Source: Sphingobacterium tenebrionis
GTDB taxonomy: Bacteria > Bacteroidota > Bacteroidia > Sphingobacteriales > Sphingobacteriaceae
Direction of reading: 5' to 3'
DNA: 64,000 nucleotides
Assembly: GCF_037126265.1 (NCBI RefSeq)
Contig: NZ_JAYLLN010000017.1
Location: 5,975 to 69,974, forward strand
Position 1 is the first letter of the stretch. Each line of letters starts with the position of its first letter. Both the position numbers and the translations under genes were made by a program. Positions 53,924 to 63,449 of the stretch are shown piece after piece. Below the pieces are notes generated by a model. It worked only from the letters and a program-made list of their open reading frames with translations, searched no databases and was not told the DNA's origin.

Positions 53924-55930
53924 CTACCCTTCCATCTCCACCCAAAGTCCATCAGACTTAATAATCTCAATCAACTCATCCAATGCATTCGCCGAAGAAA
54001 CATTTTTCTTCACCACCTGCTTCCCTCTATACAACGTTATCTTATCCGGGCCAGCACCTACATACCCATAATCCGCATCAGCCATCTCACCCGGTCCATT
54101 CACAATACAACCCATAATCCCGATTTTCAAGCCTTTCAAGTGGTTAGTTCTACTTCTTATCATCTGCGTAGTTTCCTGCAGATCAAACAAAGTCCTACCA
54201 CAACTCGGGCAAGAAATATATTCCGTTTTAGAGATCCTAGACCTTGTAGCTTGCAAAATCCCAAAAGATACTGAAGCAATCTTATCAGTTGGAGTCGCTG
54301 GGCTATCCAACCAAATCCCAGATCCCAATCCATCGATCAATAACGCACCAAAATCAGTCGCAGCATAGAGCTGTATCTTCGAGATCGGTTCCTCCGGATC
54401 CATAATATCTCCCAATGGTCCCGAAAATTCTTCCACCGCATAACTTCTCTTCAAAATCACCGGATTATCAATTCCGATTTCCTGAAGATTCGCAAAAAAC
54501 TGACGCTGATCCGCCATACCATGCAGATGATCAGTCTCCAAGATAAAAACCAAAGTTTTATCAATGGCCAATTGCGCAAAAGCTTCCGATTGCAGATCAT
54601 CATTGCTGATATGGATCAGGTTCATGGCAGCATCCTTTTCCTTGGCTTCATTAAATTCCTCCAAAGAATAGATCGGATGCATGTTCGCCTTATTGCTTAA
54701 ACCCAACCAGGTTTTATAATTATATAGCTGTTTCAGGTTGCCAGGCATAGTAAACGATGGCAATTGATCGCCCAGGTAAACAAAATCTACCGATTGGTCG
54801 CCCATATGGTATTTATCCAACACCGCATCGTATTTATAGCCTACTTCCGTAAGGATAAAAGGATCTTTTAGGTTTTTCTGTGTGATATCCACCACAATCC
54901 TCGGCACCAAAGAACCCCCAATAAAGGCGTTAACCTCCGAAGACTCATATCTTTTGGTCTCTTTTGACACCGTCGCCAATTGCAGGATTTCCCGTTTGGG
55001 TTCAGATACAAGGGCTGCTTTCCGATTGCTGTAGCGGTTTACCAAAGCAATGGCTACTGGAGCTTCCTTCTCCGGTTCTTCCGTCAAAGAAACACGCACG
55101 GTATCGCCAAGTCCATCTTCCAACAAGGTCCCGATCCCCACCGCCGATTTAATCCGGCCATCCTCGCCATCACCAGCTTCCGTAACGCCAAGATGCAAAG
55201 GATAATTCATGTTCTCGGCAACCATTTTCTCGACCAACAAGCGATAAGCCTGCACCATCACCTGCGGATTGGAAGATTTCATGGAAACCACCAGGTTGTA
55301 GTAATTCAGATCTTCACAGATCCGGATGAATTCCAAGGCCGATTCCACCATGCCTTCTGGGGTATCCCCATAACGGCTCATGATGCGGTCAGACAACGAA
55401 CCATGGTTAGTTCCGATCCGCATGGCAGTACCATATTCCTTACAGATACCCACCAATGGGGCGAATTTCTTATAGATCCTATCCAATTCCGCTTGATAAG
55501 CAGCATCGGTATAATCGATCTGGTCGAACTTCTTCTTATCCGCATAATTACCCGGATTCACGCGCACTTTCTCTACGATCCTCGCCGCTACTTCCGCAGC
55601 ATTCGGCGTGAAATGTATATCCGCCACCAAAGGGACTTGATAACCCCTGTAGCGTAATTCTTTCTTGATGATTGCTAGATTTTCGGCTTCCTTGATGCTA
55701 GGAGCCGTAATGCGGACATACTCACATCCTGCATCCACCATCTTGATGGTCTGTTCCACCGAACCCATGGTATCCATGGTGTCCACTGTCGTCATACTCT
55801 GGATGCGGATAGGTTGATTTCCACCCATGGGAATATCCCCAATCTGTACTTCTCTCGTCAAAAACCTACTATACGATGTTTTTGAATTACAATATCCCCC
55901 TGCTAATTCTGATGATTTCAAGCTGTCCAT
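53924..55930 (-). CDS. ispG: 4-hydroxy-3-methylbut-2-enyl diphosphate synthase, long form
   Basis: A 668-residue [4Fe-4S] enzyme of the MEP pathway. The N-terminal TIM barrel begins at VQIGDIPMGGNQPIRIQSMT, a large insert typical of Bacteroidota and Chlamydia follows, and the C-terminal cluster domain has SCPSCGRTLFDL and GCIVNGPGEMADADYGYVG. I start at the ATG 55930 rather than an upstream TTG, because a TAACTTTG box covers that region. Confidence 0.95.
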   Translation of the reverse strand: MDSLKSSELAGGYCNSKTSYSRFLTREVQIGDIPMGGNQPIRIQSMTTVDTMDTMGSVEQTIKMVDAGCEYVRITAPSIKEAENLAIIKKELRYRGYQVPLVADIHFTPNAAEVAARIVEKVRVNPGNYADKKKFDQIDYTDAAYQAELDRIYKKFAPLVGICKEYGTAMRIGTNHGSLSDRIMSRYGDTPEGMVESALEFIRICEDLNYYNLVVSMKSSNPQVMVQAYRLLVEKMVAENMNYPLHLGVTEAGDGEDGRIKSAVGIGTLLEDGLGDTVRVSLTEEPEKEAPVAIALVNRYSNRKAALVSEPKREILQLATVSKETKRYESSEVNAFIGGSLVPRIVVDITQKNLKDPFILTEVGYKYDAVLDKYHMGDQSVDFVYLGDQLPSFTMPGNLKQLYNYKTWLGLSNKANMHPIYSLEEFNEAKEKDAAMNLIHISNDDLQSEAFAQLAIDKTLVFILETDHLHGMADQRQFFANLQEIGIDNPVILKRSYAVEEFSGPLGDIMDPEEPISKIQLYAATDFGALLIDGLGSGIWLDSPATPTDKIASVSFGILQATRSRISKTEYISCPSCGRTLFDLQETTQMIRSRTNHLKGLKIGIMGCIVNGPGEMADADYGYVGAGPDKITLYRGKQVVKKNVSSANALDELIEIIKSDGLWVEMEG

Positions 55931-55936
55931 ACCGCA

Positions 55937-55944
55937 CAAAGTTA
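55937..55944 (-). promoter_or_regulatory. Candidate -7 box for ispG
   Basis: TAACTTTG on the minus strand fits TAnnTTTG and ends 6 nt before the chosen ATG, so the message may be leaderless or nearly so. No clear -33 box. Confidence 0.4.
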
Positions 55945-55958
55945 GCTATTTTTAAAAG

Positions 55959-56861
55959 TTAATAGCGTAAAATGGTCAATGAATTTGCTGCGCCATCCAC
56001 TTTGATCGTATAGCGGCTGTTGGATTTATCGTATCCCGAAGTTTTTCGGATCTTATCATCGCTGATATCCACATCTTCAAATTTATTGCTGGACAGAAAA
56101 GAGTCGGTTTCAACGCTACAATCTGCTCCCTTCGGCAAAAATAACTTGATGCTGGAAGCAGCGGTGTTGATATCGATTAAATGATCCCCCTCGATCGGAA
56201 CAGGAAGGTACATGTCCAAACTGGTCGCACCCGAATTGATGCTCAAGGATCCCAATTTCAGTTTCTTGAAATCAGCACTGATGCTGGCCGCACCGATATT
56301 GTATTCCAGATCCCAGATATGATTCGGGTTCAAACCTACAAAAATCTTGTTCTTGGCGTATTTGCTGGACTTGATCTGCGTATTTATAGTGAAGTTATTG
56401 ATTTCATCCGTATTGCTCAACGAAAGGGAAGAGTTAGGGCTATCGGTGCTTGCACGGAAAAGGGAATCCGTATTGACGTCAGTATTCATGATGTACTTAG
56501 CCGCCCCACCATTGAATTTAAGGGTAATACGTTCAGCGATTCCTTCCGAAGATTTTCCTATCGAGTTGGCAGGAATAAATTCGGCATCATCACTAACTGC
56601 TGTAAACGAATCAAAGATGGTGTCTTCTGAAGTTACGCCCTGATAAAAGATAAAGGAACAGATGATGATGTTACAGGCAGCAAGGATCCAAGCGGTATTC
56701 TTGCGGTTCTGCAATAAAAAACCTATACCAATGGATACCAACAATAAAGGCCAATATTTAATGGCGCCAATAAAGTTAAAGTCGATGATATGTAGGTTAT
56801 GAAGGAGGACAACCAGTCCAATAAAGACTAACCAGATGCCCGTTGCTATTTTGTTGTTCAT
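55959..56861 (-). CDS. LiaF/DUF5668-like membrane protein
   Basis: A 300-residue protein with about three N-terminal TM helices (WLVFIGLVVLLHNLHIIDF, WPLLLVSIGIGFLLQ, and a third) and a C-terminal beta-rich adhesin-like domain (LSINSGATSLDMYLP). The layout matches LiaF-type envelope-stress sensor partners, often next to a two-component system in Firmicutes; none is seen here. A TAGTTTTG box lies at 56884-56891. Confidence 0.8.
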   Translation of the reverse strand: MNNKIATGIWLVFIGLVVLLHNLHIIDFNFIGAIKYWPLLLVSIGIGFLLQNRKNTAWILAACNIIICSFIFYQGVTSEDTIFDSFTAVSDDAEFIPANSIGKSSEGIAERITLKFNGGAAKYIMNTDVNTDSLFRASTDSPNSSLSLSNTDEINNFTINTQIKSSKYAKNKIFVGLNPNHIWDLEYNIGAASISADFKKLKLGSLSINSGATSLDMYLPVPIEGDHLIDINTAASSIKLFLPKGADCSVETDSFLSSNKFEDVDISDDKIRKTSGYDKSNSRYTIKVDGAANSLTILRY

Positions 56862-57018
56862 TGTTTATTTGTTTTGTTGTCGTCAAAACTAGTACGATTA
56901 TACAAATTAATTAACTGAAAATAGGCTATGTTGCCTAAATTTTCGGTAAATGAATTAGATTTGTCGGTGAAATAATTCCACAGAATTGTTATCTTGAACG
57001 GATGCTAAATATATTGAT

Positions 57019-57753
57019 ATGATATTCTACTATATAGGCGACTACATATTGTTGTTGAAGAAGGTTTTTCGGAAACCCGAAAAATGGAAAATTTACTGGA
57101 AGGAAGTCCTCCATGAGATGAGTGATATTGGTGTGGGTTCTTTGGGCTTGATCCTGATTATTTCCACGTTTATCGGGGCGGTAATGACCATGCAGATTGC
57201 CTTTCAATTGGTTTCCGACCTGATCCCAACCTCGGTTATCGGATCGATAAACCGTGACTCCAATATTCTGGAACTTGGACCTACCATCTCTGCCTTGGTA
57301 TTGATGGGAAAGGTGGGGTCCTCCATTTCTTCCCAGATTGGTTCCATGCGGGTAACCGAGCAGATCGATGCATTGGAAATCATGGGGATAAACGCGGCAG
57401 GATACCTCATCCTTCCGAAGATCATAGCTGGGGTCATCATGGTTCCTGTTTTGGTAACGGTGGCTATCTTTTGTGCTATCGTAGGTGGTCTTATCGGCGG
57501 GTCGCTCTCCGGAGCTGTGACCGTGGATGATTATAATGAAGGTATCCGATCCGGATTCAATGGTTTTACGGTAGCTGTTGCTATGGTAAAAGCTTTTGTG
57601 TTTGGTTTTATCATCACTTCGGTGCCGGCATACAAAGGTTTTAATGTACGTGGTGGGGCTTTGGAAGTTGGACAAGCAGGTACCAGAGCAGTTGTGATTG
57701 GTTGTATTACCATTCTTGCCTGTGACTATTTGATAACTGCTTTAATGTTGTAA
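57019..57753 (+). CDS. mlaE: MlaE-family ABC transporter permease
   Basis: A 244-residue permease with about five TM helices. Family motifs are LGLILIISTFIGAVMTMQ, ELGPTISALVLMGKVGSSI and GSMRVTEQIDALEIMGI. It belongs to the system that moves phospholipid between inner and outer membranes. mlaF starts 5 bp later; an MCE (mlaD) gene does not follow. Confidence 0.92.
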   Translation: MIFYYIGDYILLLKKVFRKPEKWKIYWKEVLHEMSDIGVGSLGLILIISTFIGAVMTMQIAFQLVSDLIPTSVIGSINRDSNILELGPTISALVLMGKVGSSISSQIGSMRVTEQIDALEIMGINAAGYLILPKIIAGVIMVPVLVTVAIFCAIVGGLIGGSLSGAVTVDDYNEGIRSGFNGFTVAVAMVKAFVFGFIITSVPAYKGFNVRGGALEVGQAGTRAVVIGCITILACDYLITALML

Positions 57754-57758
57754 TGTAA

Positions 57759-58517
57759 ATGATTGAAATTCAAGATATTCATAAATCTTTTGGGGATAAC
57801 CTCGTATTGGACGGGATCAGTGCTACTTTTGAACCAGGAAAGGTCAGCCTCATTATTGGAGGTTCCGGATCTGGAAAAAGTACGGTGCTGAAATGTATCG
57901 TCGGCCTGCATCAACCAGACAAGGGAAAGGTGTTTTTTGATGGTAAGGAATTTTCCAAGATGGACTTTGAGGAAAAGGTGCCAATCCGTAAGGAAATAGG
58001 TATGCTTTTCCAGAACTCAGCGCTTTTCGACTCCATGACCGTAGAACAGAACATCGTTTTTACCTTGGATATGTTCTCGGAGATGAGCAAATCTGAAAAG
58101 TTGGATCGTGCAAATTTCTGTTTGGAGCGGGTGAATCTTGCTGGAAAGAACAAATTGTTCCCGGCGGAATTATCCGGAGGTATGAAAAAACGGGTGGGTA
58201 TTGCCAGGGCGATCGCCATGAACCCAAAATACCTTTTTTGTGATGAGCCCAATTCCGGATTAGACCCAGCCACCTCCATCCTCATTGATGAACTGATCCA
58301 AGAACTGACCGAAGAATACAATTCCACCACTGTAGTGGTAACCCATGATATGAACTCCGTGATGGGGATCGGTCAATATATCATGTTCCTGTACAAAGGG
58401 AAGAAATATTGGGAAGGTTCTAATCAGGATATGCTGAAATCGGACAATAAGGAGCTGAACGAATTTGTATTTGCGAGTCCTTTGATGAAAGCAGCTCGCG
58501 ATACCATGAAGAAGTAG
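57759..58517 (+). CDS. mlaF: MlaF-family ABC transporter ATPase
   Basis: A 252-residue ATPase. Walker A is GGSGSGKST at 34-42, the signature is LSGGMKKRVGIARA, Walker B is YLFCDEPNSGLDP, and the switch histidine is in VVVTHDMNSV. It powers phospholipid transport with MlaE. The last codons and stop are continued by a 15-bp tandem repeat. Confidence 0.94.
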   Translation: MIEIQDIHKSFGDNLVLDGISATFEPGKVSLIIGGSGSGKSTVLKCIVGLHQPDKGKVFFDGKEFSKMDFEEKVPIRKEIGMLFQNSALFDSMTVEQNIVFTLDMFSEMSKSEKLDRANFCLERVNLAGKNKLFPAELSGGMKKRVGIARAIAMNPKYLFCDEPNSGLDPATSILIDELIQELTEEYNSTTVVVTHDMNSVMGIGQYIMFLYKGKKYWEGSNQDMLKSDNKELNEFVFASPLMKAARDTMKK

Positions 58518-58566
58518 AACCTGAAGAAGTAGAACCTGAGGAAGTAGAACCTGAGGAAGTAGAACT
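58515..58566 (+). repeat. 15-bp tandem repeat beginning at the mlaF stop codon
   Basis: Three units of TAGAACCTGARGAAG (58515-58529, 58530-58544, 58545-58559) plus a partial one follow the last sense codons. Each unit starts with TAG in the mlaF frame, so each also supplies another stop. Confidence 0.9.
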
Positions 58567-58597
58567 GCGTACATAGAGGATATTATTCCTTATTTGC

Positions 58598-58605
58598 TAT
58601 CTTTG
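58598..58605 (+). promoter_or_regulatory. Candidate -7 box for the methyltransferase gene
   Basis: TATCTTTG fits TAnnTTTG. It overlaps the longest reading of the next gene and lies 15 nt before the TTG at 58621, which favours that start. Confidence 0.45.
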
Positions 58606-58620
58606 CCAAAATTTACTGTT

Positions 58621-59523
58621 TTGAATACAAATTCTCCCATACAATTACTGACACCACAGCACTGGAAAGATTATGAACTGATCGATTGTGGTGATTTTGA
58701 AAAATTGGAACGATTCGGCGAGCTGATTCTGATCCGTCCGGAGCCACAGGCTGTATGGCCGAAAGCTTTAGGCGATGCCGAATGGAACAAACGCTACCAC
58801 ATCAAATTCAAAGGTCGTTCTGCAACAAGTGGAGAATGGTTGAAAAAGAACCCTAAATCGCCAGATAGGTGGCATATCCAATACAAAAACAAGGATGTAG
58901 CCATTAAATTCCGATTGGGATTGACCTCCTTCAAGCATGTAGGGATTTTTCCGGAGCAGGCCGTGAATTGGGATTATATTTCAGAATCTGTGAAAGGATT
59001 CAAAACCCCAAATCCAAAAGTATTGAATTTATTTGCCTATACGGGTGGGGCTTCCTTGATTGCTAAAGCAGCAGGAGCGGATACGACGCATGTGGATTCG
59101 ATCAAACAGGTGGTAACTTGGGCGAACGAAAACCAGGAAATCTCCGGCATAAGCGATATCCGCTGGGTGGTAGAAGATGCCTTGAAATTTGTGAAAAGGG
59201 AGCTGAAAAGGGGCAATACCTATAATGGGATCATCCTGGATCCGCCGGCTTATGGACATGGTCCAAAAGGGGAGAAGTGGAAGTTGGAAGACCATATCAT
59301 GGAAATGATGCAGGACGTCGTTAAACTATTGGATCCAAAGGAACACTTCCTGATTCTGAATACCTATTCGTTAGGTTTCTCATCCGTAATCGTGGAAAAC
59401 CTGATCAAGACTTCTTTTCCAAAGGTGGAGAACCTGGAAATCGGCGAATTGTATTTGCAGGCAACTGCCGGTCCTAAACTTCCTTTAGGCGTATTCGGAA
59501 AATTCCGCAAATTCTCTAAATAA
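58621..59523 (+). CDS. Class I SAM-dependent methyltransferase, RlmI-like
   Basis: A 301-residue protein (TTG start). The SAM site is VLNLFAYTGGASLIAKAAG, with HVDSIKQVVTWANEN as the acidic loop, and the catalytic DPPAYGHG follows. It resembles COG1092 rRNA cytosine-5 methyltransferases such as RlmI, but lacks a clear PUA domain. The exact RNA target is not known. Confidence 0.85.
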   Translation: MNTNSPIQLLTPQHWKDYELIDCGDFEKLERFGELILIRPEPQAVWPKALGDAEWNKRYHIKFKGRSATSGEWLKKNPKSPDRWHIQYKNKDVAIKFRLGLTSFKHVGIFPEQAVNWDYISESVKGFKTPNPKVLNLFAYTGGASLIAKAAGADTTHVDSIKQVVTWANENQEISGISDIRWVVEDALKFVKRELKRGNTYNGIILDPPAYGHGPKGEKWKLEDHIMEMMQDVVKLLDPKEHFLILNTYSLGFSSVIVENLIKTSFPKVENLEIGELYLQATAGPKLPLGVFGKFRKFSK

Positions 59524-59542
59524 ACAGCTTTATATAGCTTAA

Positions 59543-59580
59543 AAAATAAAAGCAGCCATCATCACGACGGCTGCTTTCCA
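59543..59580. terminator. Bidirectional terminator between the methyltransferase and the NMO-like gene
   Basis: A 9-bp stem, AAAGCAGCC with GGCTGCTTT (59549-59557 and 59569-59577). On the minus strand it is followed by TTATTTTTT-like sequence, on the plus strand by a weaker T-rich tract. Confidence 0.8.
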
Positions 59581-59602
59581 TTTTTCACAGTAGGCAATTA
59601 AA

Positions 59603-61384
59603 TTACACAATGAGCGGTTTAAGCTGATTTTCATAATTGGCCAATTGTTCCTGAAAAGCTGCCTTAGACTCTCCAAAAACCTGGCTCACCCGATCCTGTA
59701 AGGACCTGTAATAGGCAATGCCTTCGACCAATTGATTTTGAAATTTATAGATATACTTTTTCTTTTTTACATCCAGATCCAACAGGTTCTCCTGTATATA
59801 GCTACTTAGGTGGTTGACGTATAATTCCAGTTCATTAATGAACATGGACGGTCTTTTGACCCCCTTAAGAACATTGATTCTGCCATAGATATGGTCTACC
59901 ATTTCCTGAAGGGTATAGATCTTGTTGAAATAAGCCGTATTAGGACCTGGGCAGATGGCCACTGCCGATCTTTCCCTAGGTTTGAGAATCTGGTACTTCA
60001 GGTAGGCTGGTGTGGCCAGCCCCTCACATAGACATTGTTTCTCTACAATCTTCTGATAGGCTTTTTCATATTCCTGGGCATTCAATCCTGCCTGGTCTAA
60101 ATCCTTGATCTTGTTCACCTGATATACCCGGCTAGCGGTACATTGGGGTTCATCGGAATAGGTGCTATCCGAGACCAGGTATTTCTTGGTACAAGGGAAT
60201 CCCGGGCGACCTTTGGCTATTCGGGATAAACGCGATTGTTCGGCCGTACTTTTCCGGAAATTATTGAACGGAACACCCAATGGGGAGGCATTGCTGATAT
60301 AGAAATCCTCTGGAGCGGCATTCGCTAAGTTGTTCAGGGTTTCCTCATCAACGGTCGTTGCTTCGGGCACCAATAGGAAAGGGGAACCCCATCCTACGGC
60401 ATCAAACCCATAATAGTCTAAAAGAAATTGATGTTCCTGGGTAGTTCCCACGCCACCCTGAACGGTAAACCGAATGCCAGGAACATGTTCAATTTCTCGA
60501 CCTATTTCGCTTAGTGCTGCCTGGTACAACGGAAAAATCTCTTCCGACAGGGCAGCTTTATTTATTTTGAATTCTTCAAGAATCGGCCCTAATAAGAAAC
60601 CATCGGTGGCAAACGCATGACCTCCGCAATTAAGGCCCGATTCTATCCGGTATTCGGAAATCCAAATACCTCGTTTTGCTAAATATTTCGCTTGGATCAG
60701 TGCTGATCGGTAATCAGACACTTTTAAGGTTATTTTTTTGGTGAAATTCCCATGCTCGTCTGGGAAGAATTGGGGGAATTCCTGGAGTTGACCATATAAT
60801 CTCGGGTTCATTCCGGCCGACAACACAACGGAAGATCGTAAGGTGCTGTTGGCAAAACCTCGAACGGCTGCTGTAGCATCGGAATAATATTCCGAAAGCA
60901 TCTCGCCATCTTTGGAATAATTGATCTTATCTACCTTGGACATGATGTTGACATCAATATCGCCCGGTAGCATGGCCTCGCAGATCGCTGTTTTTAATCT
61001 TTCCTTTTCGCCTGAAGAATTGGTATCCCGCCATTGCTGAAAAAGGTTTCTGGAATGATGTTGCTCCGGTAGCAGCGAAAAATATTTGCTGGCGGTTTCA
61101 TCCTGCAACCAATCACAGTTTTTTAAGTGTACAAGTTGCTTGTCCACCAATACCTGGATCATATTGAGGTAGGCGGTTATTCTTCTTGCCCGAGCATCTT
61201 CCATGTGTTCCCCAATGGCTTCGTATTCAAGCTGGTTTTCGTTGGAATAGTAGGCGCGAAGTCGCTCCAGTAATTCATCATCCACAATGGATACAACGGA
61301 TGAAATACCAAATTGGGCGACCTTAATGGCCGTATCTACGGAAAAAGCTAAACCTAAAACAGGGATATGGAATGAATGCGTCAT
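59603..61384 (-). CDS. Large nitronate monooxygenase-like TIM-barrel protein of unknown function
   Basis: A 593-residue protein. The N-terminus (HIPVLGLAFSVDTAIKVAQFG) and later blocks (SGLNCGGHAFATDG, FTVQGGVGTTQEHQFLLDYY, AVGWGSPFLLVPE) resemble the FMN-binding barrel of nitronate monooxygenases and related flavin enzymes. It is far longer than a standard NMO, which has about 320-370 residues. The extra C-terminal part has several cysteines (TKKYLVSDSTYSDEPQC, KQCLCEGLATPAYL). It is probably cytoplasmic. It ends in a shared terminator and lies 79 bp downstream of parE. Family assignment is by eye only. Confidence 0.6.
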   Translation of the reverse strand: MTHSFHIPVLGLAFSVDTAIKVAQFGISSVVSIVDDELLERLRAYYSNENQLEYEAIGEHMEDARARRITAYLNMIQVLVDKQLVHLKNCDWLQDETASKYFSLLPEQHHSRNLFQQWRDTNSSGEKERLKTAICEAMLPGDIDVNIMSKVDKINYSKDGEMLSEYYSDATAAVRGFANSTLRSSVVLSAGMNPRLYGQLQEFPQFFPDEHGNFTKKITLKVSDYRSALIQAKYLAKRGIWISEYRIESGLNCGGHAFATDGFLLGPILEEFKINKAALSEEIFPLYQAALSEIGREIEHVPGIRFTVQGGVGTTQEHQFLLDYYGFDAVGWGSPFLLVPEATTVDEETLNNLANAAPEDFYISNASPLGVPFNNFRKSTAEQSRLSRIAKGRPGFPCTKKYLVSDSTYSDEPQCTASRVYQVNKIKDLDQAGLNAQEYEKAYQKIVEKQCLCEGLATPAYLKYQILKPRERSAVAICPGPNTAYFNKIYTLQEMVDHIYGRINVLKGVKRPSMFINELELYVNHLSSYIQENLLDLDVKKKKYIYKFQNQLVEGIAYYRSLQDRVSQVFGESKAAFQEQLANYENQLKPLIV

Positions 61385-61463
61385 GTAATTTTAAACTGAC
61401 GCAAATAGCAAAGAAATCCTGGATTAAAAAGTAATGATAATTAGGAAGGAAAAGTGATCTTCA

Positions 61464-63320
61464 TCACACAACCGCTTCCTTGGTCATTTCTTCTTCGGTA
61501 TCCAATTCCACACGCAGGTTATTGACGATATGATGCTGTCTATCCGGTGTGTTCTTGCCCATGTAATACTCCAACAACTGGCTCAATCTATTGTCTTTGG
61601 ATAGGATAACCGGTTCCAAACGCATATCGCCACCTATGAACAGTCCGAATTCACTCGGCGAGATTTCACCAAGTCCTTTGAATCGGGTAATTTCTGGTTT
61701 TGCGCCTAATTTGTTGATGGCTCGGATTCTTTCTTCGTCGGAATAGCAATAAATGGTTTCTTTCTTGTTCCTAACCCGGAATAATGGCGTCTGAAGGATG
61801 GACACATGTCCGGCTTTTACCAGATCGGGGAAGAACTGAAGGAAGAAGGTCATGATCAGCAAACGGATGTGCATACCATCCACATCGGCATCTGTTGCAA
61901 TCACGATATTGTTATAACGTAGCCCTTCGATACCATCTTCGATGTTCAAGGCATGTTGAAGAAGGTTGAATTCCTCATTTTCATACACGATCTTTTTGGT
62001 CAACCCGAAGGAGTTCAACGGTTTACCTTTCAGACTGAATACGGCTTGTGTTTGTACATCCCTGGATTTGGTGATGGATCCACTCGCCGAATCACCCTCG
62101 GTGATGAATAGGGTTGTTTCTAAATTACGCTCGTGTTTATCGCTGAAATGAATCTTACAGTCCCGGAGCTTTCGATTATGTAGAGAGGCTTTTTTTGCTC
62201 TTTCGTTTGCCAATTTCTTGATCCCCGCGATATCCTTGCGTTCTCTTTCTGATTGAAGGATACGTTTTTGCAGGGCTTCTGCGGTCGCAGGGTTCTTGTG
62301 CAGGTAGTCGTCTAAAGCCTTCTTCACAAAATCGTTGATGAAGGTACGAACGGTTGGTCCTTCTGGGCCTACACTCTGGGATCCTAATTTTGTTTTTGTT
62401 TGGGATTCGAATACCGGCTCCTGCACCTTGATGGCAATGGCCCCAATGATGGATGAACGGATGTCGGATGCATCAAACTCTTTTTTATAGAATTCACGGA
62501 TGGTTTTTACCACCGCTTCGCGATAAGCAGCCTGATGGGTACCACCTTGGGTGGTATGTTGACCATTCACAAAGGAATAATACTCTTCACCATAACCCTG
62601 GCCGTGGGTCATCGCTATTTCGATATCTTCCCCTTTCAAGTGGATGATTGGATAGCGCATGCTTTCCGTGTCGACATTTCTTTCCAACAAATCCTTTAAT
62701 CCATTTTCGGAAATGAACTTCTGACCATTGAAATTGATGGTGAGTCCAGAATTTAGAAAAACATAATTCCAGATCATGTTCTCCACAAATTCGGAACGGT
62801 ATTTATAGTTTCTGAAAATGGAATCGTCTGGGTAGAAGGTGACGGATGTTCCATTTCGTTGGGTAGTGTCTTTTTGCTCATCGGCCAACAGCTCGCCTTT
62901 GCTGAATTGGGCAATACGGGTAACCCCTTGGCGGTAGGATTGTACCGTGAATTGATTGGACAGGGCATTGACAGCCTTGGTACCCACCCCGTTTAATCCC
63001 ACGGATTTTTGGAAGGCCTTACTGTCGTATTTACCTCCGGTATTTATTTTTGATACCACATCCACCACAGAACCGATCGGAATTCCGCGCCCGTAATCCC
63101 GAACGGTTACCCGATTCTCATTGACGGTGATATCGATGGTTTTTCCAGCACCCATAACAAATTCATCGATGGAATTGTCTACCACTTCCTTTAAAAGGAC
63201 ATAGATTCCATCATCATAGGCAGAACCATCACCCAATTTTCCAATATACATACCCGGTCTTAGGCGGATATGTTCTTTCCAATCGAGCGAACGTATACTA
63301 TCTTCGTTATATGCTGTCAT
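61464..63320 (-). CDS. parE: DNA topoisomerase IV subunit B
   Basis: A 618-residue type IIA topoisomerase ATPase subunit: HIRLRPGMYIGKLGDGS, the ATP-binding EVVDNSIDEF and GLNGVGTKAVNALS, and the TOPRIM TLFITEGDSASGS..DADVDGMHIR. The short length and NVDTESM region favour ParE over GyrB. parC is not directly downstream. A TATTTTTG box lies at 63379-63386. Confidence 0.92.
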   Translation of the reverse strand: MTAYNEDSIRSLDWKEHIRLRPGMYIGKLGDGSAYDDGIYVLLKEVVDNSIDEFVMGAGKTIDITVNENRVTVRDYGRGIPIGSVVDVVSKINTGGKYDSKAFQKSVGLNGVGTKAVNALSNQFTVQSYRQGVTRIAQFSKGELLADEQKDTTQRNGTSVTFYPDDSIFRNYKYRSEFVENMIWNYVFLNSGLTINFNGQKFISENGLKDLLERNVDTESMRYPIIHLKGEDIEIAMTHGQGYGEEYYSFVNGQHTTQGGTHQAAYREAVVKTIREFYKKEFDASDIRSSIIGAIAIKVQEPVFESQTKTKLGSQSVGPEGPTVRTFINDFVKKALDDYLHKNPATAEALQKRILQSERERKDIAGIKKLANERAKKASLHNRKLRDCKIHFSDKHERNLETTLFITEGDSASGSITKSRDVQTQAVFSLKGKPLNSFGLTKKIVYENEEFNLLQHALNIEDGIEGLRYNNIVIATDADVDGMHIRLLIMTFFLQFFPDLVKAGHVSILQTPLFRVRNKKETIYCYSDEERIRAINKLGAKPEITRFKGLGEISPSEFGLFIGGDMRLEPVILSKDNRLSQLLEYYMGKNTPDRQHHIVNNLRVELDTEEEMTKEAVV

Positions 63321-63378
63321 TTGTTGTGTTGTTTTGAGTTTGCTGGAATATTCTTCTTGGTTGATTTATGAACCTTCG

Positions 63379-63386
63379 CAAAAATA
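63379..63386 (-). promoter_or_regulatory. Candidate -7 box for parE
   Basis: TATTTTTG on the minus strand fits TAnnTTTG, 58 bp upstream of the parE ATG. No -33 box is clear. Confidence 0.38.
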
Positions 63387-63449
63387 TAAAATTTTTTGAG
63401 TCATTTTGTTATGGTTGATGAAGTGGTAGGACTTGTTCCTATGCTTCAA

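Noticed and set aside
61464..63320. gyrB
   Set aside because: The length (618 residues) and lack of a GyrB-type insertion favour parE, although by eye the two are close.
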